The position numbers were made by a program, and so were the translations under genes. The notes beneath the pieces were generated by a model. It searched no databases and was not told the origin of the DNA. It worked only from the letters and a program-made list of their open reading frames with translations. Below, in pieces: positions 53,097-60,723 of a stretch of DNA of 64,000 nt (position 1 is the first letter of the stretch; every line of letters begins with the position of its first letter). The stretch is from Alphaproteobacteria bacterium (GTDB lineage Bacteria > Pseudomonadota > Alphaproteobacteria > Micropepsales > Micropepsaceae), in the NCBI GenBank assembly GCA_947474565.1, contig CANJIS010000004.1:1-64000 (forward strand), given 5' to 3'.

Positions 53097-53812
53097 GCGA
53101 GCGTAAGCCGGGCGAGATAGGCCTCGGCTTCAGCATGGGCCAGCGGATCACCGACATGAATCCACACGCCTTCCAGCCGGATGCCATGCAGCCGGTTTTT
53201 GGCGATGGCGCGGTCCCACATCACATTGGTGGAGAAAGCGCCGTCCGGCGCATCGGCGAACAGGCGGGGATGAACGATCTGCACGCCGGGATAGGCATAA
53301 GGCGAAGAAGTGCGTTCGGGCACCCGCGCGATATAGCCATTGGTGTCGAGCAGGAAATCGCCGCGGCCTTCATAGCCCATCGCCGTGGTCATGGAGGCCA
53401 GCAGCAGCAAGCCATCCATCGTGTTCGGGTCCCAGCGCGCCTGCATGGCGGCCAGCGGCGGGACATATCCTTCCACCCACACCGAATCCGAATTCAGCAC
53501 GAAAAAGGGATTATCCCCGAAATGCGGCAGCGCCTTCACCACGCCGCCGCCGGTACCCAGGATTTCGTCTTCCATGGAATAGAGGATTTCGAGGTCCTTG
53601 CGCCCCGCCAGGTGATCCTTCACCTGCTGGGCGCGGTAATGCAGATTGATCACCACCATGCTGACACCGGCCGTCACCAGCCGGTTCAGGGCATGATCCA
53701 GCAGGGTGCGGCCGCGCAACACCACCAGCGGCTTGGGCCGGTCATTGGTCAGGGGCCGCATCCTGGTGCCGAACCCGGCAGCCATGATCATTGCGCGGCT
53801 TACTTTGCTCAC
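53093..53812 (-). CDS. murU: N-acetylmuramate alpha-1-phosphate uridylyltransferase
   Basis: 239 residues of a nucleotidyltransferase fold: MIMAAGFGTRMRPLTNDRPKPLV, MVVINLHY, GTGGGVVKAL and FFVLNSDSVW. Family members next to an AmgK kinase make UDP-MurNAc from MurNAc-1-P in the peptidoglycan recycling shunt that bypasses de novo synthesis. A mannose-1-P guanylyltransferase role is the alternative; the amgK neighbour favours MurU. It overlaps both neighbours by 4 bases. Confidence 0.85.
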   Translation of the reverse strand: MSKVSRAMIMAAGFGTRMRPLTNDRPKPLVVLRGRTLLDHALNRLVTAGVSMVVINLHYRAQQVKDHLAGRKDLEILYSMEDEILGTGGGVVKALPHFGDNPFFVLNSDSVWVEGYVPPLAAMQARWDPNTMDGLLLLASMTTAMGYEGRGDFLLDTNGYIARVPERTSSPYAYPGVQIVHPRLFADAPDGAFSTNVMWDRAIAKNRLHGIRLEGVWIHVGDPLAHAEAEAYLARLTLA

Positions 53813-54915
53813 CCGTTTTCCTTTTCCGGAACCGGCATACGGCGGTTTTTTGGAATCGCCTGATCATACCATGTCCGCAAAGCCGCCAAGGACGGATGGG
53901 CCAGGTCCCGCTCCAGATGGCCCCACACCCGGGGCAAAAGCGCCAGGTAACGAGGCTTGCCGTCGCGCTTACAAAGCCGGGCAAAAATGCCCACGATCTT
54001 GGCGTTGCGCTGGGCCGCCATCAGGGCCATTTCGGCACGGAAGCGGGCTTCGTCCAGTTTGGTGCCCTGCGCTCGGGCGGCGTCCAGGTAATGGGCGGTG
54101 GTCTTTTCCGCCAGGTCCGGGGAAACATCGCGGCGGGCATCTTCTGTCAGCGAAATCAGGTCATAGGCGCGTGATCCCGCCACCGCATCCTGAAAGTCGA
54201 TCAGCCCGACACGCCCCAGCGCTTCGCGCTCCGGCATCCACATCAGGTTCTGGGCGTGAAAATCGCGATGCACCAATACGCGCTCCCCATCCGCCGCATT
54301 CTTCAGCACCGCCCGCCACAAGGCGCGGTGTTCTTCCTGCTCTTCTTTCGTCGCCGGACGCCCAAACGCCAGCGGCAGAAACCATTCGGTGAGAAGATCA
54401 GTCTCTGCCAGCAATGCGGTATCGTCATAAGCATAGAGCGGTGTGCCTGGCGCCAGCCGGGCGGGCGCTGCCTGGGCGTGCAGCCTGGTCAGCACTTCGG
54501 CTGCTGCTTGATAAAGCGTGTTTTCGGATGCGCCCTGGTTCAGCACATCGGCATAAAGCGTGTCGCCAAAATCCTCCAGGATCACATAACCCTTGGCGTG
54601 GTCGGCGGCATGAATCTCCGGCGCCGCCAAACCACGGCCGCGCAGATACTCCGCCACCGCGACAAAGCGATTTGTGTCGGCGCCGGCCAGCCGCGCCACG
54701 GCGTTGTAACCCAGCGCCCGACGCTCGGCGGCGCTGGCCTGTTCCGAGGCGGGCGGTGTTTCAGCATCCTGCGGCTGATCCATCAGCAAGGCGTGCCGTC
54801 CGGCCTCCGCCAGCCGCGCATAGCGGCGGGTTGAAGCATCACCGGGCAACGCCGTGACGCTGGCTTTGCCCCAACCGGCGCGGGCCAGAAATTCTTCGGG
54901 CGAACGATCAGTCAT
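53809..54915 (-). CDS. amgK: N-acetylmuramate/N-acetylglucosamine kinase (APH-like)
   Basis: 368 residues, aminoglycoside-phosphotransferase fold: LPGDASTRRYARL, VILEDFGDTLYADVL, catalytic loop VLVHRDFHAQNLMW and metal-binding VGLIDFQDAVAGSRAYDL. It phosphorylates the anomeric carbon of MurNAc and GlcNAc. It sits between tsaE (8-base overlap) and murU (4-base overlap), the usual alphaproteobacterial cell-wall recycling arrangement. Confidence 0.88.
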   Translation of the reverse strand: MTDRSPEEFLARAGWGKASVTALPGDASTRRYARLAEAGRHALLMDQPQDAETPPASEQASAAERRALGYNAVARLAGADTNRFVAVAEYLRGRGLAAPEIHAADHAKGYVILEDFGDTLYADVLNQGASENTLYQAAAEVLTRLHAQAAPARLAPGTPLYAYDDTALLAETDLLTEWFLPLAFGRPATKEEQEEHRALWRAVLKNAADGERVLVHRDFHAQNLMWMPEREALGRVGLIDFQDAVAGSRAYDLISLTEDARRDVSPDLAEKTTAHYLDAARAQGTKLDEARFRAEMALMAAQRNAKIVGIFARLCKRDGKPRYLALLPRVWGHLERDLAHPSLAALRTWYDQAIPKNRRMPVPEKENG

Positions 54916-55369
54916 TCAACAACTCCCGCCAGCGCGCCGGTCCCGACAACGCCGCACGCCGCCCATCACCCTCAGCCGACAATTCCACCATCAGCCGGTC
55001 TTGCGGCAAGCGTGTCTCTGCCCGCTCCGGCCATTCGATCAGGGCCGCACCCGTATCCAGCGCTTCCTCCAGTCCCAACTCTTCCATCTCGCGTGCACTT
55101 TTCAGACGATAAAGATCGTAATGGCTGACACTCAGTTTGGACGTCTCGTAACTCTGCACCAGGGTGAAGGTGGGGCTGGGAACATTCTCCGCCACGCCCA
55201 GACTGGTCAGGATGGCGCGCGCCAGGGTTGTCTTGCCCGCGCCCAGATCGCCGCTCAGTGCCACCGTGTCGCCCGGCCGCAAATGGCTGGCGATCCGCGC
55301 GCCCAGGCGGGTCGTTGCGCCCATATCGGGCAGCGGAAAAACCGCTTGGAAAATGTGGCCATCGCTCAT
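54908..55369 (-). CDS. tsaE: tRNA threonylcarbamoyladenosine biosynthesis ATPase TsaE
   Basis: 153 residues. P-loop LSGDLGAGKTTLARAILTSL, then VPSPTFTLVQSYE, VSHYDLYRL and ALIEWPERAE. It drives TsaBCD turnover for the t6A modification at tRNA position 37. It is the first gene of the tsaE-amgK-murU-addB-addA run. Confidence 0.95.
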   Translation of the reverse strand: MSDGHIFQAVFPLPDMGATTRLGARIASHLRPGDTVALSGDLGAGKTTLARAILTSLGVAENVPSPTFTLVQSYETSKLSVSHYDLYRLKSAREMEELGLEEALDTGAALIEWPERAETRLPQDRLMVELSAEGDGRRAALSGPARWRELLND

Positions 55370-55451
55370 CGCCAGTCTCTTCTAGCCCGGGCGAAAGACC
55401 CTTGGAAGTACTTGATTGATTGCCTTTTCCAAGCATGTTAGCCCCTAAGCC

Positions 55452-56660
55452 ATGTCGCAGAAGCTCATTATCGTCGGGGCCGGACAGGCAGCTGCGCAGG
55501 CGGTCCAGAGTTTGCGCGCCGACGGCTTTACCGGCCCTATCACCCTGATCGGCGACGAACCCTATGGCCCGTATCAGCGCCCGCCTTTATCCAAGGCCTA
55601 TCTGCTGGGGACGCTGGAGCGCGAGCGCCTGTTCCTGAAATCCGATGCGTTTTATCAAGAGACAAATTGCGAGCTGGTGCTGAACGCAAGCGTCACCGCT
55701 ATTCACCGGTCTGACAAGACCGTGCAACTGGGCGATGGCCGCAAGCTTTCCTACGACCTCCTGCTTCTGGCCACTGGCGCGCGGGTGCGGCGGCTGAAGT
55801 GCCCGGGTGCGGACCTGCCCGGGGTTTACTATCTGCGCGACATCGCCGATGCGAATGCGCTGCAGGCAGTGTTTTCTTCCGGCAAGCGCATCGCCATTGT
55901 CGGTGGCGGCTATATCGGGCTGGAAGTCGCGGCCGTTGCCGCCAAGCGCGGTCTGACCGTGACCCTGTTCGAGGCGATGGACCGCCTTCTGGCACGTTCG
56001 TCATCCGTGACGGTTTCAGATTTTTATGCCGCCGAGCATGAAAGAGCCGGCGTGACGCTCAAACTGCGCACTGGGCTGGAGGCCATCGAAGGCAATGGCA
56101 AGGTCGAGCGCATCCGCGCCGGCGGCCAGACCTATGATGCGGATATTGTATTGGTCGGTATCGGTGTGCTGCCCAATGATGAACTCGCCACCCATGCCGG
56201 TTTGGCGGCGCAGGACGGCATTGTGGTCGATCAGAATGGCATGACGGGCGATCCCTCTATTTTCGCTGCCGGGGACTGTACCCGCCATATCGGCCGCGAC
56301 GGCACGGCCCTTCGGTTGGAATGTGTGCAGAACGCCATCGACCAGGCCAAGCACGTCGCGCTCGCCATCACCGGCAAACCCAAACCCTACAGCGAAGTCC
56401 CGTGGTTCTGGTCGGATCAGTATGATCTCAAGCTTCAGATTGCGGGCATGATCCGTCCCGGCGACCATGCGGTGCTGCGAGGCGATCCGGCGGCCCGCAA
56501 ATTTTCCGTTTTCCATTTGCGCGACGGCGTGCTGGCAGCGGTGGAAGCGGTCAACGCCGCACCCGACTATATGCTGGGCAAGAAATGGATCGCGGACCGC
56601 TTGCGGGTTGATCCCGTCAGGTTGGCTGACACCACCATCCCCATCAAGGAAGCCGTGTGA
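55452..56660 (+). CDS. Ferredoxin reductase (FAD/NADH-dependent)
   Basis: 402 residues: FAD-binding [41 protein letters not shown]-binding [21 protein letters not shown], and [11 protein letters not shown]. It is of the putidaredoxin/rhodocoxin reductase type. It overlaps the ferredoxin gene by one base (TGATG), so they form an electron-transfer pair. No P450 or dioxygenase gene is adjacent, so the acceptor is unknown. Confidence 0.92.
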   Translation: MSQKLIIVGAGQAAAQAVQSLRADGFTGPITLIGDEPYGPYQRPPLSKAYLLGTLERERLFLKSDAFYQETNCELVLNASVTAIHRSDKTVQLGDGRKLSYDLLLLATGARVRRLKCPGADLPGVYYLRDIADANALQAVFSSGKRIAIVGGGYIGLEVAAVAAKRGLTVTLFEAMDRLLARSSSVTVSDFYAAEHERAGVTLKLRTGLEAIEGNGKVERIRAGGQTYDADIVLVGIGVLPNDELATHAGLAAQDGIVVDQNGMTGDPSIFAAGDCTRHIGRDGTALRLECVQNAIDQAKHVALAITGKPKPYSEVPWFWSDQYDLKLQIAGMIRPGDHAVLRGDPAARKFSVFHLRDGVLAAVEAVNAAPDYMLGKKWIADRLRVDPVRLADTTIPIKEAV

Positions 56661-56983
56661 TGGCCAAGGTCACCTTCATTACCCATGACGGCCAGGAATT
56701 TGCCGTGGAGATCGCGCTGGGCTGGTCGCTGATGGAAGGCGCTGTGAAGAACCGGGTGCCGGGGATTGATGCGGATTGTGGCGGGGCATGCTCCTGCGCC
56801 ACCTGCCATGTCTATGTCGATCCGGCCTGGCTCGCCATGCTGCCGCCCAAGAATGACATGGAAGAGGCGATGCTGGATTTCGCCGCCATGGCGGCGGCAC
56901 CCAACAGCCGCCTGTCGTGCCAGATCCGTGTCACATCGGATATGGACGGATTGGTCGTGCGAATTCCCGTGACACAGCATTGA
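56660..56983 (+). CDS. [2Fe-2S] ferredoxin, adrenodoxin type
   Basis: 107 residues. Cysteine ligands are in [15 protein letters not shown] (C-x5-C-x2-C) and the fourth in SRLSCQIRV, matching vertebrate-type/putidaredoxin ferredoxins. It would take electrons from the reductase immediately upstream. ATG 56660 is used rather than the GTG one codon earlier. Confidence 0.95.
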   Translation: MAKVTFITHDGQEFAVEIALGWSLMEGAVKNRVPGIDADCGGACSCATCHVYVDPAWLAMLPPKNDMEEAMLDFAAMAAAPNSRLSCQIRVTSDMDGLVVRIPVTQH

Positions 56984-56998
56984 GCGTCGCGCTCAAGG

Positions 56999-57844
56999 CT
57001 ACGGCCAAATCTGCTTCTCCAGCGCAGCTGCGATGGCTGTCATGCCCGCCAGCCTGGGATGATAGAAGGTCGGCTCCACCGGGACGCCGGGACTGGGATA
57101 GCCGTTGATCCAGGCGTCCTGGGCGCAAGCATCATGGCCCTCGGTGATTTTTGAGGCCGCAAGCAATTCGGTATTGGTTTCCTTGGCAACCCGCACGGTG
57201 ATTTCGTTCAAGCGCCGGGCGATGGCGCGGCTGGAATCCGCCTGGGCCGGTGTCAGCGGCACCACGGTGCAAACGCCGCTGGGCGGCAGGATGGTTTCAT
57301 AATCCACGATGATCAGCCGCGCCTTGGGCGCGCGGCGATGCACCTCGGCCACAATCTGGCGCATGCGCGCTTCGTCTCCGGCATAGGTTTCCTCCGTGGG
57401 CAAAGGCACCACATTGCAGGGACGTTCCGGCTTCACGCCGGTCTTGGCGGCAATATTGACGCAGGAATTGGCGCTGAGACCACCCAGATAACCCAGATCA
57501 TTGCCGCCGGTCGTCATGGTCACCAGCATGGTATTGGCGTCCACCGCATCCAGTTGCGGCGGCAGCTCATTCCATGGCCCCAGAAGATGGGCGGTGGTGG
57601 AGCCGCCGCAACTGACATCCACCAGATTGAGACTGTGCTTCCTGGCTATCTGATGGGCGTAATTGTTCGCCGAGCGCCCGCAGCGCGTGGTGGAATTGTC
57701 GGCGGCGGGCAGAATGCTGGGCCCGGCCGCAAAGGAGCTTCCCATGTTCACGTATTTCGCGCCTGCGGGTGGCGGCGCGGGCTGGGCTTGCGCGATGGAT
57801 GCCGCGCCGATGGCGCAAAGCAGTGTCACTATGATCTTGCGCAT
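56999..57844 (-). CDS. Secreted SGNH/GDSL-family esterase
   Basis: 281 residues. Signal peptide (IIVTLLCAIGAASIAQA), block I YVNMGSSFAAGPSI (Ser nucleophile in GSSF), the Gly in DVSCGGSTT, Asn in MTTGGNDLGYL, and FYHPRLAGM with the catalytic His. It resembles the rhizobial/mycobacterial secreted SGNH esterases with disulfide cysteines. AGGTGAGG precedes the ATG at 57844. It converges on the ferredoxin gene. Confidence 0.88.
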   Translation of the reverse strand: MRKIIVTLLCAIGAASIAQAQPAPPPAGAKYVNMGSSFAAGPSILPAADNSTTRCGRSANNYAHQIARKHSLNLVDVSCGGSTTAHLLGPWNELPPQLDAVDANTMLVTMTTGGNDLGYLGGLSANSCVNIAAKTGVKPERPCNVVPLPTEETYAGDEARMRQIVAEVHRRAPKARLIIVDYETILPPSGVCTVVPLTPAQADSSRAIARRLNEITVRVAKETNTELLAASKITEGHDACAQDAWINGYPSPGVPVEPTFYHPRLAGMTAIAAALEKQIWP

Positions 57845-57949
57845 GCGGGCCTCACCTGTTTTCCCGCATCCTAGTTTGTGCCCAGCGTTTGTGCCAAGCT
57901 TGGGGTAACGCCTTCGCACGCGCGAAGAAAAAACAGCCGGGGGGCCGTG

Positions 57950-59218
57950 ATGACCGTGCCGACAAAGCTGAACCGCCAGCAGATTTTGGGCTTTTGGGCC
58001 TCCTGGGCCGGCTGGACCTTGGACGGCATGGATTCGGTGATCTACGCCCTGGTCCTCACGCCCGCCTTGAGAGAATTGCTGCCGCAATCGGGCATGGCCA
58101 ATAGCCCCGCCGACATCGCCTTTGCCGGTTCGATCCTGTTCGCGCTGTTTCTGATGGGCTGGGGGCTGTCCTTTGTGTGGGGCCTCATCGCCGACCGTTT
58201 CGGCCGCACCAAATGCCTGGCCGCATCCATCCTGATTTTTTCCGTGTTCACTGGCGCAGCCGCGCTGTCGCAGAATGTCTGGGAGCTGGGGCTGTTCCGT
58301 TTTCTTGCCGGTATCGGCATCGGCGGGGAATGGGCGATGGCGGGCACCTATGTTGCCGAGGCCTGGCCGGAAGACCGGCGCAAGCAAGGGGCAGGGTATC
58401 TGCAGACCGGTTATTACGCCGGCTTCTTCCTGGCGGCGGCGCTGAACTTCACCGTCGGCGCAACCTATGGCTGGCGCGCCATGTTCCTGTGCGGCGCCGC
58501 CCCGGTTGTGGTGGCGCTGTTCACGCTGATGCGCGTGAAAGAACCCAAGCGCTGGGAAAATGCGGCGCATGCCAAAAGTGCCACCGCGCCGCTGGCGATG
58601 ATTTTCGCGCCGGAATATCTGCGCCGCACCATCGTCAATTCGCTGCTGGTCTCCATCGCCATTGTCGGGCTGTGGGCCGGCACGGTCTATGAGCCGACCG
58701 CGCTTCTGGGTTTGGCGAAGGCGGCAGGCTTCTCTCCCGCCGATGGCACCAAGCTGGTGTCGCTGGGCACTGCCATTCTTTCCATCGGCACCATCATCGG
58801 TTGCCTGCTGGCGCCGGTGCTGGCGGAACGCTTTGGCCGCAAGAAAACCCTGGCGCTGTATTTCACCGGCATGGCGATCAGCATCGCGCTGGCGTTCGGT
58901 TGGGCGCTGGCTTTGCCCAACGGGTTGAAACCATTCCTGATCGTTCTTTTCTTTCTGGGATTGTCGGGCGGCAATTTCGCCATCTACAGCCTGTGGCTGC
59001 CGGAGCAATACACCACCCAGATGCGCGCCACGGCGTTCGCCTTCTGCACCAGCTTTGGCCGTTTCCTGGGCGCGGCGGCGAATTTCGCCATCGCCGCTGC
59101 GATTGCCGCCACCGGAACGCTGGGGCCGGTGATCGCGCTCACCGCGATACCCTTCCTGCTGGGGCTTTTTGTTATTCCCTTTGCGCTGGAAACGCGCGGC
59201 CAGAAACTTCCGTCCTAG
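57950..59218 (+). CDS. MFS transporter, metabolite:H+ symporter type
   Basis: 422 residues with 12 predicted helices. The signature GLIADRFGRTKCL follows helix 2 (the MFS loop), and LAPVLAERFGRKKTLAL is its second-half counterpart. GFWASWAGWTLDGMDSVIYALVL at helix 1 is typical of the sugar/aromatic acid and shikimate symporter group. Substrate unknown. ATG at 57950 is chosen over GTG 57878, which adds a non-conserved extension. It overlaps the convergent matB gene by 4 bases. Confidence 0.85.
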   Translation: MTVPTKLNRQQILGFWASWAGWTLDGMDSVIYALVLTPALRELLPQSGMANSPADIAFAGSILFALFLMGWGLSFVWGLIADRFGRTKCLAASILIFSVFTGAAALSQNVWELGLFRFLAGIGIGGEWAMAGTYVAEAWPEDRRKQGAGYLQTGYYAGFFLAAALNFTVGATYGWRAMFLCGAAPVVVALFTLMRVKEPKRWENAAHAKSATAPLAMIFAPEYLRRTIVNSLLVSIAIVGLWAGTVYEPTALLGLAKAAGFSPADGTKLVSLGTAILSIGTIIGCLLAPVLAERFGRKKTLALYFTGMAISIALAFGWALALPNGLKPFLIVLFFLGLSGGNFAIYSLWLPEQYTTQMRATAFAFCTSFGRFLGAAANFAIAAAIAATGTLGPVIALTAIPFLLGLFVIPFALETRGQKLPS

Positions 59219-60720
59219 GAATAAAGCGCCTTATATTCGGTGCGCATCAGGCTTTTCTGCACCTTGCCCATGGTGTTGCGCGGTAACTCCTTGAGCACGA
59301 TCACCCGCTTGGGCAATTTGAATTTCGCCAGTTGACCCGCCAGGGCCGCGACAATGCCGGCTTCGCTGACTGTTGCGCCCGGCTTCGCCACGACAAAAGC
59401 GGTGACGCCTTCGCCGAAATCCTTGTGCGGCAGGCCGACCACGGCGGATTCCCCCACCCCCGGCAGGGCGTCAATCAGGCCTTCAATTTCCTTGGGATAG
59501 ATGTTGAAGCCGCCGCTGATGATCATGTCATTGCCGCGCCCGACAATGCTGACATAGCCCTCGCTGTCGGTGGTGCCCAGATCGCCGGTGATGAAAAAGC
59601 CATCAGGGCGAAAGGCGGCGGCGCTTTTGTCGGGCATGCGCCAGTAGCCGGAAAACACATTTGGCCCACGCACTTCGATCATGCCGATCTCGCCCTGCGC
59701 CACTTCTTTGCCCTCCGCATCCGCGATGCGCACTTCAACCCCCGGCAAGGCCAGGCCCACCGAACCGGGCTTGCGCGCGCCATCATAAGGATTGGAGGTG
59801 TTCATGTTGGTTTCGGTCATGCCATAGCGTTCGAGAATGGCGTGACCGGTACGCGCGTTCCATTCGCGGTGGGTTTCCGCCAATAGCGGCGCGGAGCCGG
59901 AAATGAACAGCCGGATATTGCGCGTCGTTTCCTTGTTCAGCCGCGCATCGACCAGCAGCCGGGTATAGAAAGTCGGCACCCCCATCATCACCGTCGCTTC
60001 GGGCAAGCCTGCGATCATGGCGTCCAGGTTGAATTTGGGCAGGAAGATCATTCGCGCCGATGACAACATGGTGCAGTTGCCGGCGACGAACAGGCCATGG
60101 GTGTGAAAAATCGGCAGCGCATGCAGCAGCACATCGCTGGCGGAGTAACGCCAGGTGTGGATCAGGCTTTGCGCATTGGAAAACAGATTGCCATGGCTGA
60201 GCATGGCGCCCTTGGAGCGACCAGTGGTGCCGGAGGTATAAAGAATGGCGGCTAGGTCCTTCATGCCCAGCTTCGCATCATCGAATTGCACGGGCTGCTC
60301 CCGCGCTTCCTCGACTAGTGTGCCGGACTGGCCATCATCGCCCAGCGTCACAATGCGTTCGGCGGGAAAGAAACCGGCGATCTTCTCCCGCGATTTGGGC
60401 GAACAGACAAACACCGCCGGCTCAGCATCGCCGGCGAAATAGCTCAGCTCATGGGGCGTATAGTCGGTGTTCAGCGGCAGGTAGATCGCGCCCAGCCGCA
60501 GACAGGCCAGATACAGCACCAGCGCCTCAGGCGATTTTTCCGCCTGCACCGCCACCCGGTCGCCCGGCTTCACGTCATGGCGCGCCAGAATATGGGCATA
60601 ACGGGCCGACGCGGCGAAGGCATCGCCATAGGACAGCGGCGCCCGTCCCGGCGACACAAGAAAAACACGATCTGGATCGGAATTGGCTTGAAGGATGCGG
60701 GTGAAGAGATTGTCCGTCAT
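59215..60720 (-). CDS. matB: Malonyl-CoA synthetase
   Basis: 501 residues, ANL superfamily. AMP-binding ILYTSGTTGRSKGAMLSHGNL, LPIFHTHGLFVAGN, ERYGMTETNMNTSNPYDG (MatB-specific), FFITGDLGTTD and the catalytic Lys in ELPRNTMGKVQKS. It activates malonate (or methylmalonate) with CoA. The RYGMTETNMNTSNPY and HTHGLF segments distinguish it from long-chain acyl-CoA ligases. No malonate decarboxylase genes are adjacent. Confidence 0.88.
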   Translation of the reverse strand: MTDNLFTRILQANSDPDRVFLVSPGRAPLSYGDAFAASARYAHILARHDVKPGDRVAVQAEKSPEALVLYLACLRLGAIYLPLNTDYTPHELSYFAGDAEPAVFVCSPKSREKIAGFFPAERIVTLGDDGQSGTLVEEAREQPVQFDDAKLGMKDLAAILYTSGTTGRSKGAMLSHGNLFSNAQSLIHTWRYSASDVLLHALPIFHTHGLFVAGNCTMLSSARMIFLPKFNLDAMIAGLPEATVMMGVPTFYTRLLVDARLNKETTRNIRLFISGSAPLLAETHREWNARTGHAILERYGMTETNMNTSNPYDGARKPGSVGLALPGVEVRIADAEGKEVAQGEIGMIEVRGPNVFSGYWRMPDKSAAAFRPDGFFITGDLGTTDSEGYVSIVGRGNDMIISGGFNIYPKEIEGLIDALPGVGESAVVGLPHKDFGEGVTAFVVAKPGATVSEAGIVAALAGQLAKFKLPKRVIVLKELPRNTMGKVQKSLMRTEYKALYS

Positions 60721-60723
60721 GCC

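Noticed and set aside
51603-53120. 505-codon open frame antisense to addB
   Set aside because: No motifs, Arg/Gln/Gly-rich shadow composition, and addB is clearly real.
57845-59008. Extension of the GDSL esterase frame upstream by 388 codons
   Set aside because: The upstream part lies antisense to the MFS gene and is low-complexity; the signal peptide and Shine-Dalgarno fix the start at 57844.
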